From Acanthococcus lagerstroemiae (taxonomy: Eukaryota; Arthropoda; Insecta; Hemiptera; Eriococcidae): 64,000 bases of DNA. Position 1 is the first letter of the stretch, and each line of letters starts with the position of its first letter. Below, piece by piece: positions 33,190 through 44,577 of this stretch. The stretch lies in contig CM063114.1 of the NCBI GenBank assembly GCA_031841125.1, positions 44,227,574-44,291,573 of the forward strand, given 5' to 3'. Under the pieces are notes generated by a model. It made no database searches and had not been told where the DNA came from. It saw nothing but the letters and a program-made list of their open reading frames with translations. A program made the position numbers and the translations under genes.

Positions 33190-34380
33190 TGAGTTGAGAT
33201 TTGCTTTGTGCTTCTTTTGCTCCCCCTCTATCAGCAGTCCTCAATCATCCACCACGAACCCTCTTCCATCCTTTCTTTATCACGATCCTCCTCCTCCTCC
33301 ACCACGACCCCGTCGTTGACCATGGTTGCTCTCCGCCTCCACGGTCACACCTCAACAGTCGCAACCCTCCTCAGCCACAAACTCCTCCCTCACAATGGCC
33401 ATAGTCCTCCACCTAGTCTCCCCTGATCACCCTCTTCCACCACGAGTGCCCTCCATTAGGACCACGTCCTTCGACCACCCCACACCACTGTGGCCTTCAT
33501 TTTTGTTCACATACCACACCCCCCACCAAGACCTCTTCACCCATCAGTATGACCTTCCCAATGGCGGCCTTAGTCCCTCTCTACAGCCTTCCCTTCTGCG
33601 GGTCCATCGCTCTAAGGCCTCCTCGCTCAACCACCACGAAGATCCCCTGGTCCTCCAACCAGGAGCTTCCACCACCATAACCAACCCTCCTCCATGAGAA
33701 CCCTTCCCTTCAAGACCACCTGCCCGGGACCAGAACCTTCCGCACCAGGGCCTTCATTCGCCTTCCCGGCCGCCTCTCTCACCAAGGACTTCCTCCTCCA
33801 TCAGGACCTCTTACACACCATCCCCCCTCCCCGAGACCTTTATCTTCCTCTACAGTCCCCGCCACTGCCGTGGTTTTCCTTCCTTTCAGGAGCTCCCTCT
33901 TCCACCATGAGTACCTCTTACACCCCCAGGCCTTTATCTACCAAAATTTGACTGCACCTCTAGGATCCTCACCCACCACTACTTCCTCCTTCATCAATGG
34001 CCACCCTCTCCTACTAAGGATTTCCTCCGCCACGAGGACCTCTCACCCACCACTACCCCCTGGGCTTCATCTCCCATCAGAGCCCCTGTCCTCACTATGG
34101 CCTTCCAACCCCCTTGAAGATCCCTGACGATCTACCCAGGAGCTCTCACAACCATGACCACCTCTCCCCCGAGCGCCCTTCTCCCTCAAGACCCCACCCC
34201 ACCGCCAGCCCCTCCCGCACCACGGCCATTTCTCTCCAAGTTTCCCTCTCTCACCAAGGACTTTCTCCTCCACCAGGTCCTCTTACTCCCGCCCCACCCA
34301 GGGCCTTCATCTTCGTCCATAGCCCACGTCCCCACATGGGCCCTCCTCCCCCTTCAGGAGTTCCCTTCTCAACCATGAAC
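33190..34380. repeat. Pyrimidine-rich tract inside the Helitron
   Basis: Long CTCC/CACC-rich strand with recurring phrases (CTCCTCCACCA, CCTTCATC, GAGCTCCC, ACCACGA). The overlapping Pro/Ser-rich frames on the plus strand have repeat composition and no domain, so I treat them as non-coding. Confidence 0.6.
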
Positions 34381-34450
34381 CCCCTCCTGAGGGTAAACTA
34401 CCCCTGGAAAATAGCAATTAAGGGGCTGGGTAGGCAACCTGCAACGAATT

Positions 34451-35541
34451 GTGATCTTGAAGATTATGAGTAATTATGTCATTTTATGTCTTTTTATGTC
34501 TTATTATGTCAGTTATGTCTTACAACTTGGAGATCTTTTATGCTAGAACCGAGTATGTCCTTGAAAGTAGTTGATCTGCCCCTGCAATCTTCCAAGGGCT
34601 TTCCTCCCCCTTCAGGAGCTTCCTCCACAACCGCTACCCCTGGAAAATTGAGTAATTAAGGGGCCGGGTAGGCAATCTGCAGCGACTTGTTATCTTGAAG
34701 ATTATGTCTTATTATGTCGGTTATGTCTTAAAACTTGGAGATCTTTTATATTAGAACAGATGATGTCCTTGAAAGTAGCTAATCTGCCCCTGCAATTTTT
34801 CGGATTTTTAGATAGGCAACCCGCAGTGCGTTTTTTTTCCCGCGGAGGTGGTGGCGGCGGCGGCGGATTTTACTTTTTTAGTATATAGAGAGATCTTGAA
34901 GATTATGTCTTATTATGTCGGTTATGTCTTAAAACTTGGAGATCTTTTATATTAGAACAGATGATGTCCTTGAAAGTAGCTAATCTGCCCCTGCGATTTT
35001 TAGATAGGCAACCCGCAGTGCGTTTTTTTTCCCGCGGAGGTGGTGGCGGCGGCGGCGGATTTTACTTTTTTAGTATATAGAGAGATAGAGAGAGAGAGAT
35101 AGAGAGATATCTTGTGACTTGAGATCTTGGAGATCATGGGTAATTATGTCATTATATGTCTTTTTATGTCAGTTATGTCTTAAAACTTGGAGATCTTTTA
35201 TGTTAGAATAGATTATGTCCTTGAAAGTAGCTGATCTGCCCCTGCAATTTTTCGGATTTTTAGGTAGGCAACCCGCAGTGCGTTTTTTTTTCTCCCGGAG
35301 GTGGCGCTGGCGGCGGATTTTACTTTCCTTAGTATAGAGAAATGTCTTTTTTTATGTCTTATTATGTCGGTTATGTCTTAAAACTTGGAGATCTTTTATA
35401 TTAGAACAGTTATGTCCTTGAAAGTAGCTGATCTGCCCCTTCAATTTTTCGGATTTTTAGATAGGCAACCCGCAGTGCGTTTTTTTCCCCCGGAGGTGGC
35501 GGCGGCGGCGGCGGATTTTACTTTTTTAGTATATAGAGAGA
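34451..35541. repeat. Tandem array of Helitron 5'-terminal units (about 200-240 bp)
   Basis: The phrase GATCTTGAAGATTATG or a variant starts units near 34453, 34691, 34892 and 35123, with another near 35341. Each carries ATTATGTCGGTTATGTCTTA, AAACTTGGAGATCTTTTA, GATAGGCAACCCGCAGTGCG, a GGCGGCGG run and TTTTACTTTTTTAGTATAT. The AGTATATAGAGAG end occurs near 34879, 35071, 35330 (shortened) and 35528. So about four consecutive 5' ends are present. Confidence 0.8.
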
Positions 35542-35579
35542 AAAATATATAGTTAAAGATTATTATTAATATTTTTAAA

Positions 35580-36067
35580 AAAAGACGATGTTTACTTCAG
35601 TATTTTTCAAGTGGAAAGTAGCACTTTTCATTGACAAATCAGATACAAGCATAAACCTCAATGTGAAGTAAACGTGCCGCAATGTAAAAACATGAGTCAC
35701 ATTTTTACATGCAGGCAGGCATATCAACCGACACAAGGGAGTGACACCGAGAATACCGACGGATGCCGAGAATGGCCGACTATTGTTGAGGATGTTATTA
35801 CAATGTTATTTCCTGGCAATTGTTGCTTCCTGATATTACTCGCTATTGGAACACTAGGTTACCTTTTGGTTGAGAAAATGCAAATACTGAATTTTTCAGC
35901 GTTGCTTTTTTGACAAGACAAAGCGGTTAATGTTTTCCCTTTCTGATCATGTATTGTAAAATATATCTTACAAAACAAGAGCCAAAAGTGAGTTTATGTG
36001 ACTCGGGAATTGCTCACTCGCTACACTCGCATGCAAACACTCACTTTTGACTCTTGGTGTGTAATAT
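35580..36067. mobile_element. TIR element family T1, third copy with foldback tail
   Basis: Matches 18737-19655 with the SINE removed: AAAGACGATGTTTACTTCAG, GTAAACGTGCC, ATGAGTCACATTTTTACATG, CCGAGAATGGCCGACTA, TTTTCAGCGTTGCTTTTTT and the right TIR CTTTCTGATCATGTATTGTA near 35939-35958. The foldback follows at 35960-36067. The left TIR is missing. It begins about 40 bp beyond the Helitron 5' end. Confidence 0.8.
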
Positions 36068-36084
36068 ACTTTTTGGCTAGATTT

Positions 36085-36705
36085 AAGGGTTGATAATAAC
36101 AAAACTATTTTACTGGTATTTATAGTAGGACCAGCTTTGTTACATTATTCTGAATATAGGTGAAACATTTGATATTTTGATTGGTTAAGTGCTTCAACAT
36201 CTGTGGGTGAATGTAATCTGGGCCTGGTGCCAAGTTTTTCAGTTTTATAATAGCCTCTGGACTTCGCTTGAAGTTACATCTTGGTTGATTATGTCATTTT
36301 GTCTATCTTCCTCGATTGGTTGAGTTTGCTGTGTATTTTCATAACAGTAATTGGCTAGATGTTCTGCTATTTCAAGTATAGTAGTGAGTACTGGGTTATC
36401 ATTCTTCTTTAAAAGTTGGTATCGGTTCTATAGTCAATTTCTGTGATATTTTGTTAATTTTGTCCGAAATTTTGAAACTGGAGTTGACTGGGCTATAGTT
36501 GAGACAAAGTGCTCCAGTTTTCACGTTTGCTGGGAAGCACCTTCCGCTTTGGCAATTTTGAGAGACCGCAAGTTTTCTGGCGTGAGTTGCTTTTTGGAAA
36601 TCCTAAAAAGTCCACGTTTCTTTTTATGGCATTTTCACATTCTGTATATTCCACCAGAGTCCCGGATATTGATTTTTCTTGAGTCTGTTGGAGAGAGGTA
36701 TACTA
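36085..36705 (-). pseudogene. Jockey-type LINE fragment, endonuclease-RT linker
   Basis: Minus strand. Recognisable: NPVLTTILEIAEHLANYCYE, NQDVTSSEVQRLL and, after a stop, LKNLAPGPDYIHPQMLKHLT when read across frames. LAPGPD-I-P-MLKHL is the conserved start of the RT in Jockey-clade LINEs. The fragment stops near 36085 at the T1 element. It could be the upstream part of the element whose RT lies at 30285-31497, separated by later insertions, although the two pieces seem to overlap by a few residues. Confidence 0.6.
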
Positions 36706-36892
36706 TGTGTGGCGGGTTCTAGAATTTGATAGGCCTACAAGGTCCATCGTTTCATCCACATTCATGCTATTTTTCACTTCTGACAGGTTCACTAACTGTT
36801 CGTATTTTTCCCAATCTGCTTTGTGTAACAGCCATTTTAGAGGGGGCTCTACAGTGACCGGTGAGTTTATCAATATTTCTATGTTCGCTCTA

Positions 36893-37052
36893 GAGCAGTA
36901 TAAATCCGAGTATCCTAGGTGGCCATTTTTTCCGCTGACGAGCGAACTCGTCGCTGGCGAGGATCGAGGCTGCCCGCGATGAAGTTCGAGGTTGCACGAC
37001 GAATGAACAGATGAAAATGGCGGCTTGACGTACTCGGTGTTTTGTAGTGCTC
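36893..37052. mobile_element. MITE family M1, divergent copy, TA-flanked
   Basis: TA at 36891-36892 and 37053-37054. Ends GAGCAGTATAAATCCGAGTA and the complement of GAGCACTACAAAACACCGAG. GCCATTTT is at both inner ends. The core differs from other copies (GACGAGCGAACTCGTCGCTG), and is itself a palindrome. Confidence 0.75.
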
Positions 37053-37054
37053 TA

Positions 37055-39179
37055 GTCGCTGGCGAGCCACTTACATTCGCGCCACATACGATTCGAATCA
37101 AATTTTTAGTTCATGGCTGTCCGGGCAACTCGGACAACGATGGTACTTTTCGCGCACACCGATTACAAAACATTCCATACATATTGTACTTCAGGTAATG
37201 TACGGCTGACAATAAAAGCCTTTCGATAAACGTATATAGGCAATCAGTTTTTTTTTCTTTCTTTCTTCGTAATAGTCCATCGAGCAAAGACCAGCAACAT
37301 TGGCACAGTATTGGGTCAATAGAAGGATTCGTCACGGTAAAGTTTTCCGTTCGCTACACTCCGCGTGTATTTGTACAATGTACGCATTTTCTTCTCCTCC
37401 GACACCGAGTGTCCCTCATGTTCCCTTGGCCGGACGCTGGCTGTGGCCGAAGTATCTGTACTCGGCGAAAATCGACGACCAAAACGGCCGCGTAGTACCT
37501 GCGCCTTTATATATTTTTTCTGCGTCTTTCTTCGTTAACGCAATACCTGCACTCAAGGTTAACGTTGTAACGGGTTCGTCCTTGCTAAAAAGTATTAAAC
37601 CGACGCACGCGTCATCGTGGTGACAGTCACCCGGACATATGGTTGCTGGATGCACTCGGTAGACGGTGCATGCGCAGTAGCCCAAAGGACAGATCCAGTT
37701 TTCAAAAATATGACCTACTGCCACTACACTGATTTATATTGGCCGTAAGAGAACAATCAGCGGCTGATAGACAGCTGCGGTGCTGAATCGCTTTCATGTC
37801 CATTCCTCCGGAAGAACCGGTTGAAGATGAGCGCCCTCGAGATTGCGGTGTGGCGAAACAGGTGCGCTGAAACCTGCAGCGCTGTGTCAGAATCCGGCAA
37901 AATTGAAAAGTTGAATACGCGAACAAATGTAGCTTGTAATTGGGGGAATGATGGGTAAGCACGTTCGCGAGAGTATTTTCGGTGCACATAGGGGACCCAG
38001 TCGAATGTAGAATATTATGTGCGAGAAAAGGACGGGTGTGTCCTGTCACACGATTGCCGACTGTAATACCTGGTACAGTGTTCCATAATGCGCGCTCGTA
38101 TACACGGTGACGCGAGTTTTAAATGAGCGAGCACACCACGTGAGTCACGTTTGTTCTAATCCTGATTGTGGTCGTCGGTTAAGCCATGCAAAGCAGGTGT
38201 TTGATGATACTGTATCTGCCTGAACACCTTCAGCAGCGGAGAGTCGTATGCTGGCCTGCATACAGTCATACAGTGTATCACGAATCTTCAGGAACACGCA
38301 ATTGAATACTGGTTTCTAGAAAATCCTATCTTATTGTAAGATCCTCATAAGCAATGTACCCTTCTTGAAAGCTTGTACACAGTGTATCCCATAAATACAT
38401 GGACTGAATTTTTATAATTAATATTAGTGGCCCGATCTGTCTGAAACTTTGAGAACTTGTGTGGGCATCTCTTCGCTACATGCCTGCCAAATTTTAATAG
38501 TATACGAGTTACTGTACGGGTTTAGGAACATTTTGTATGAAGTACTGTCAGTTACCATTGTTACTAAGGTGTACCTTCAGTGTTTTCGAAACGGGCTCTT
38601 TTAAGGTGCAGTTTTAGCTTAGGGAGTGAAAAATCGTCAGGGTGACTGGAATCAGGTGAATAGTGGGTTTACCTTAGGAGTGCAATAGATTTGCGGGCGA
38701 GGAACTACTGCATAAGCAGCGGTATGCTGGTGGGTTATTGTGCAACAACACAAAATCACAGCTGGTGAATCTATGTGACTCGTCCAATTTTCTTCGGGAG
38801 GCGGTCTCAAACTGTTGATAAAATTCTGCAATCACACTTGGTTCTGCTAGAACGAATTCTCTGTGAGTAGTTCGGGTGCACACAGGACAACCAGGTCTCT
38901 TTTCCTCGTATGGACTCTTGCAACCTTCCCAAAATTGACCAAATCATTCAAAAAATGTTATGTGCTTCAGCGTCCTACTGAGGGTGTATTTGATTCCAAT
39001 ATACCAATAGAAAATTCGATCAGTAGTTTTCTTTGGGAATTTTAATGGCAAAATAATGCGTATTTGATTCGAGATTCGACAATTAAAATCCCTTGCTAGT
39101 TGCTAGACTGACACCTGCTAGTCCCAAGCAGCGATCAAAAGCTAGGAGCTACGAGAAAAAAAAATCAATATCAATGGTT
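37055..39179. other. Unique sequence, no assigned gene
   Basis: CG-richer between 37300 and 38160. Overlapping frames on both strands (107 codons plus at 37300; 115 codons minus at 38049) lack motifs. No repeat or RNA recognised. Confidence 0.35.
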
Positions 39180-40745
39180 TCAACTAATGATGTCGGGTAC
39201 CTCCATTCTATTATATCCATGTATCATGGCGCCCAAAATCGCAACAATATCGATATCTTGATCGTACAGTTGATATTCGTTGCGTTGCTAGGTGCTTACG
39301 ACTTTTCTTGAGGATTATGACGTATTGCTAATATTTTCCCTACTGTATATGGCAGTTGTTACAACTTTGATTGATAGTGTTTCTGATGAGGAATGATGGA
39401 ATAACATTCTTCTCTGAAGTATTGTGAGCGCTACCAATGTCAGATCTACACTCCCCAGTGGAGATGTCAACTCGTGTAGCTTGATTGTAATGTTTCTGGT
39501 GAATAATTATGAAACACAAGAATGCTGTTCTTCTATGAAATAACATGAGTGCCGCACATACAAGAGGTAGTCTCTCCACCAGGAATGCCAATTGGAACTT
39601 TTATAGTGTTTCTGATGAATGATGGAATAAAATAACATTGTTCTCTAAAGTGTTATGAATGTTACACATACTAGACCTTGCCTTATATGTACTGATATTG
39701 GTTCTATGTAGTAGGGTACTATAGTTTTCACACAAGTATGTTGGACCACCATTTTGATGCCTAAGTTAGTCCGAGCATTCACAAACGCGCTCGCACCCGT
39801 TCACGAACGGATGTTCAAAGATTAGAGCACCTATAAAAACCAAGTATGCGTATACGCCATATTGTGTGCAAAAGTGTCCGTCGATGCCCAATCCGACTAT
39901 GAGTTGCGTACCGTGCAGTCAATTCGGCATCGACGGGCGCTTTTGCAAACAATATGGCGTATGCGCATACTCCCTTCTTATAGGTGCTTTATCAAAGATG
40001 TTCGGACTAGTTGGAAATCAAAATGGCGGTCCATTGTACCCATGTTCTAGTAGTATCCTATTTGCTGTAACATGGCAATTTGACTGATATCCATTAATCT
40101 GCAAGTGGCTCAAGAGCAACTGGATAGTTCCATTCTATTCTATCCGTGTATCAGTGGTGCTCGAAATTCTAAAAATATTGATATTTTGATCGTACAATTG
40201 ATATTCATCGCATCACTTTGTACCTATTACTTTTTTTGAAGATTTGTGATGTGTACTGCTAATATCTTCCCTGCTAGATATTATACCAATATTGTTATAA
40301 CTTTTATAGATAGTGTTTTGGATGAGGAGTAGTGGAATAAGAGTAACATTCTTCTCTGAACTATTGTGAGCACTGCCATTATTAGATGTACACTCTCCAC
40401 TGGAGAAGTCAACTGATGTAACTTGATTGTAATGTTCCTGTTAATAATGATGAAACATAAGAATTACCTAATTACCTTTTTCTCTGAAATATATACCACG
40501 AGTGCCACTCATACTGGATCTATTTCCCTCACTACGGGTGACATCTGGTTTAACTTGAGTGTAATGCTTCTGATGAGAAATCTCAGAATAAGAACAACGT
40601 TCTTCTCTGAAGTGTTATGATGAGTGCCCCATATATCAGACCTTGTCTTGCATATACTGATGTTAGTTGTGACGGCATCCTGTTTTCTGTAACATAGTAA
40701 TGGTCATTGCTATTAGTAGTCTATAAGCGCACCAAGAGCAATTAG
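39180..40745. repeat. Duplicated repeat block, higher-order unit about 640 bp, broken by a MITE
   Basis: 39180-39715 and 40110-40690 align in order: CCATTCTATT-TATCC, GATATTTTGATCGTAC, GATAGTGTTT-GATGAGGA, ACATTCTTCTCTGAA, ACTTGATTGTAATG. Within each block a subunit of about 135-145 bp repeats three times (ATTCTTCTCTGAAGTGTTATG). A third unit begins near 40676 (TCCTGTTTTCTGTAACATAG). MITE M1 lies between the first two. Confidence 0.7.
39825..39989. mobile_element. MITE family M1, complete, TA-flanked
   Basis: TA at 39823-39824 and 39990-39991. Ends GAGCACCTATAAAAACCAAG and the complement of AAGCACCTATAAGAAGGGAG. Inner arms include GCCATATTGT-TGCAAAAG and GTCCGTCGATGCCCAATCC. It is the clearest representative of the family together with 27451-27626. 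Confidence 0.85.
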
Positions 40746-42316
40746 ATTCCAAAGTTAGTCGCATTTGGACACAACTTCCTATAAGATAATCTTTGGCAGT
40801 GCCGGGTATAGGTATGCTGCCACTGTGTGCAAAATTTTTCTTGCCGCCCCTGGGGACAAGCTGACTTGTACTTAGATCTGAAAATCTATCCCCAGTTGCA
40901 TTAGGCGCTATTCTGCTGTGTTTTGATTGTCCTGTGGAAGTGCACAGTCTGCACGTATGGTAAATCCCCCGCTGGTCTTTGAATTAGATGAGAGCAGCTC
41001 AACTCGTTGATCAACCTTCAAAAGTATGCACCGTCGGGCAACCGTCAATTGAATGCCAAAATAGTGAGTGCACAACTTAACTGGTATTTCTTTGATAAGT
41101 GAAAACTTTTACGATCAACTGTATGATGTACAAAAGATGGGTTGTTGGGTGAGTCGACGGATCTAGTTGACTAGTGAATGGTGACTACTTTTGACTGATT
41201 TGTACTTTATTGAGTAGGTGACATGGATGGGTACATTTTCCAGTTGACAGATTGAAGCTACTGTGATGGTGTAGCACAAAATAAAAGTAAATGAAACACA
41301 ACTACAACAGTGGTTATCTTTGTGTATTTGACTGCAAGCCATTACCATGAAACTTAGGATGGTCCGAACTGTTTAATTTCCACAGTGCTACCATGAGGCC
41401 GCAGGTGTTTGTAATGGTCTTATTCTTTGAATAGTTACTGTCAAGTGGTGAGCCTATTATTCCGGCACTGGGGTTGACCTCCAACTCGATGCGTGTAGAC
41501 GTACATCTTAGGCATATGAATCAACCCTGTTGTTTTTTTACCTTGAAGAACCTTCAGATCCTTTTGAACTCTGAGGTTTTCTTAAATTTATGAGATGCTG
41601 AACGCCCGCGTGATCCTGCAGATTTTGTCTACTCTGGTTGTGTAAGTAGTGCACTACTTTCCGAATTCTTGTTGTGCTGTTTCGTGTTCATTAATTTCTT
41701 GTGACTGATTCTGTGTCCTTGGGTGGCTGTTTTCTGAAATTATTGCTGTCCTTTTGTGTATGTATTAGTTCATCGATGAGTTCTCTCCAGTGCTACGCCG
41801 ATGGACATTGGCTCCTCTTGGACGCAACAGTTATGCCCAACTTTTTTCACGCCACCTCGCATACTTTAGCACGTGCACTGTATAGCTACGTCTGCTCGCA
41901 TTATCGTTCGTGACTGATTTAAAAATGACGTATGACTAAGCATTAGTTAAATGAGTCAGCTGGAAAGAGGTTTCGGTTATAATAATCAGGGCAGTAACGA
42001 CGCACAGCGTGTATATACTTGTAATGTACGTCAAAGTTAATATGCGCGATACAGTTGGAAACGTGGAGCGAATTGACGAATTGACGTGGTCGTCGCCATC
42101 ATCATCGCTTGTCACTTGTGGGAATGGAGAGGAGAAAAAACACGTGTTTTCTAAGAAGGCAGTAATTATAATGGCGTTATTAGTAATCAGTTTGGATGAA
42201 TACAGCCGTAACATATTTGGATGAACTGATTTGAGTGGCAAAAAATTGAAGGTATGGATTGGATCTCTGCGAACTGAGGCTAACCAATTTTGATTGTTTT
42301 ATGTTTACGGTTTGTC
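40746..42316. other. No recognisable gene
   Basis: Frames up to about 100 codons on both strands, none with motifs. A plus frame at 41701-41913 and a minus frame at 42241-41936 look composition-driven. Confidence 0.35.
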
Positions 42317-42318
42317 TA

Positions 42319-42470
42319 CAGGGTGATGAACGAGAAGTCGCACCATAGAGCCAACATGTGATAAGGGCAGCGGCGCCGAGACGGTAACACAATCTCCGCT
42401 ACATGCATTACGTAAACGTTGCACGTTACTACATGTTTGCCTATGGTGCGACTTCTCGTTCATCACCCGG
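42319..42470. mobile_element. MITE, 152 bp, TA-flanked
   Basis: TA at 42317-42318 and 42471-42472. Ends CAGGGTGATGAACGAGAAGT and the complement of CCGGGTGATGAACGAGAAGT, extending to CGCACCATAG on both sides (about 30 bp, nearly identical). Ends and target fit Tc1/mariner-type non-autonomous elements. Confidence 0.85.
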
Positions 42471-42472
42471 TA

Positions 42473-43402
42473 TATCAAGCTAGGCCGGACAGTCTAGTCA
42501 AAGTCGAGCATCATTAGGGTTCAAGCAGTCAGACTAAGTCAACTTTCGAAGACTTTTCAAGAAACTCGAGTACCTGTAGTCAAGTACAACTGAAGTCAGT
42601 AGCTTTGCAGTCCCAGTTGAGGCCGTTGATAACGTACGTATATATTGTTGGAGTGTGTTAATAACATCGTGGGAGGAGTGGGTGATGATGTCGACAACGA
42701 TGTGTTGATTGTGTGCTCCAAGCTTCGCCAGATCATAAGACTGAGATGGCATAACGCTACCGCTGGAGTCAATAGTTGACGTCGGTGGGTCTCTGACTCT
42801 GATTTACTCACCTAAATTCGTGTTCGGCCGAATGAAATGATAAGTGAACAATTTGTATACCTAAGAAGTAAGGCAGGTGAATTTAATGGTGAAACTGCTC
42901 TCAGCTAACGGTTTCGTTTATGATCTAGGGAGAAGAGATGTGAAATCTAGGGTTCAGGAGGTGAAATTTTATCTAGGGTGAGTGAAGGATCATTGTAATC
43001 TGTATGGTGGCTGATTACTGATTGTTAGACCATTAAATGTTAGGACATGAGAAGAAGATCGATGCCAGGTATCAAATGATATGCGCATGATCCAAATTTA
43101 AAGCTGGGCGGGATTTTAGTGAAAAAATCATTAAATATTAAGAAAGATCTGTTGGTGACTTCTAAGATGCTGAGAATGCTAAGATCCAATACTCGGTAAT
43201 GTAATCATTGTAAGATGACAATATTCGAACAGTTGAAGAATTGATGGAAATTACCAATGAACTAATAGTTCAGTGGCAACCATTGGAGAGGAGGATCTTG
43301 CCTAAGAATGAAAAATAAAATGGGAAAAATTCGAATTTGAGAGAAAATGGAAGAATAGTGTATATCAGTGAAACCAGGAAGAGAGCTGTTTATCCGAATA
43401 CA
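42473..43402. other. No recognisable gene
   Basis: Short frames only. At 42900-43390 the sequence is AG-rich without a repeat structure. At 43403 begins CAGGGTGTCCGCTGGTCATA, a dispersed phrase also near 11821 and 24793. Confidence 0.35.
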
Positions 43403-43502
43403 GGGTGTCCGCTGGTCATACAAGTCATACTAAAGTCCTACAATTGAGGCCATGGGTGTAGCTAGAACTTTTTCTAGGTGTGGGCGCAAAAATGTAGAAT
43501 AT

Positions 43503-43848
43503 ACCAGTTTTGTGATGACGTCACACAGTGTGTTTCTACTCTTGGTTACGGTTAGAAGTACCTGTCTTTTTTTGTGCGAACGTATTGACTCGCATAAGAA
43601 ACACACGGAGCAGAGATCATTATGATACTGCCTGAGAATAAAAAATTTGTTAGAAACCAGAAGTTTATTAGCAAATGCTCAGAGCCTTCTGGATTAAAAA
43701 TATGTACCTTTGGTTTCCTAACACATTTCTTCTTCTCAGGTAGTAACATATTAATCTTTGCTCCTGTGTTTTTCGTACAAGAGTCGATACGTTCTTTGGA
43801 ACAAAGACGGGTATTTTTGCTAAAAGTAACTCACTCTGTGGCCTCATA
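43503..43848. mobile_element. Foldback element F1, second copy
   Basis: Same family as 7939-8302: ACCAGTTTTGTGATGACGTC on the left, then CTCTTGGTTACGG, CGCATAAGAAACACACGGAG and TTTGTTAGAAACCAGAAG, with the complementary arm CTTTGGTTTCCTAACA, TTAATCTTTGCTCC and AAAGACGGGTATTTTTGC. The right terminus is eroded. Confidence 0.75.
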
Positions 43849-43989
43849 GGAAGTGTGATTGAAGAAAATGCGCCCATTCCTGAGAAATATCTGATCCTTC
43901 CCTAAGATGAGCTTCAAATACCTGAGATCCTGAGGAACAACAAAATACCTGCGATCTCAGGCGAAATCCTGAGGGTTGGCCACCCTGCA

Positions 43990-44577
43990 GCCAGTGTTGG
44001 AAGAATGCCAAAGTCATTGTTCCCGTTCGTTCTTCTCTAACTGCATGGTTCTCATTCATGTTCTTTGTTCTCCTTACCTTGAAGTTACCAACGTTCCCGT
44101 TCTCGTTCCCAGTCCCATATTGTTCCCGTTCCTATTCTCGATTTTGTTCCCGTTTCTCGTTCTTGTTATCAATCCTATGCATCGTTCTCTTTTTCATTTG
44201 GAAAACAAGAATGAAAACATGCCGTTTTTCTTCTCTTTCTCGTTCGTTTTTCCAACACTGAAGTACTGCAGTTTGAATTTTTCATTAAAAAAATATAAGT
44301 GATGGTTTTAGGCTTTCAGAATTTTACTTTTGCGCTAGCTGCAAAGGTGTTGGAAGACCGCAAGAATCACCTCGTTCTCGTTCGTTCTTCTCTTATGCCC
44401 CTCGTTCTTCTTGCCTTAATTATTACCTACGTTCCGGTTCTTGTTCCCAACCTGGTCCTGTTCCGGTTTCCCATTTTCGTTCTTAATCCCATCATGTTCT
44501 TCTCATTATTGTTCTGAGAACAAGAGCAAGAACATGCCGTTTTTCTTCTCACTCTCGTTCGTTCTTCCAATATTGCC
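43990..44577. repeat. GTTC-rich tract, two diverged units
   Basis: Dense in GTTC, GTTCCCGTTC and TCGTTCTT words. Two units correspond: 44020-44260 and 44380-44577, each ending ACATGCCGTTTTTCTTCTC then TCTCGTTCGTT. They share short words with the 173-bp array at 25.6-26.5 kb but not its unit. Confidence 0.6.

Larger units (their letters stand above)
33070..35541 (-). mobile_element. Non-autonomous Helitron, 2.47 kb
   Basis: On the minus strand it begins TCTCTCTATATACTAAAAAA (35541 inward) and ends CCCCCTAG followed by T. The last bases form a GC-rich hairpin, AGGGGGCGAAGCCCCCT, overlapping the terminal CTAG. A TC start, a 3' hairpin and a CTRR end with no inverted repeats are the Helitron hallmarks. 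Between the ends are a pyrimidine-rich tract (33190-34380 on the plus strand) and a tandem array of the 5' terminal segment. No Rep-helicase reading frame is present, so movement would need a helper. A related 5' fragment lies at 2374-2735. Confidence 0.75.

Noticed and set aside
33201..34473. Long Pro/Ser-rich plus-strand frames (up to 123 codons)
   Set aside because: They follow the pyrimidine-rich tract of the Helitron, change frame freely, and have repeat composition.
37300..38049. Coding exon in the CG-richer tract
   Set aside because: Frames of about 107-115 codons exist on both strands, but none shows motifs or defensible splice sites.
43403..43460. Mobile element starting CAGGGTGTCCGCTGGTCATA
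   Set aside because: Relatives at 11821 and 24793 are short and only one end is recognisable. Without the other end I cannot define an element.
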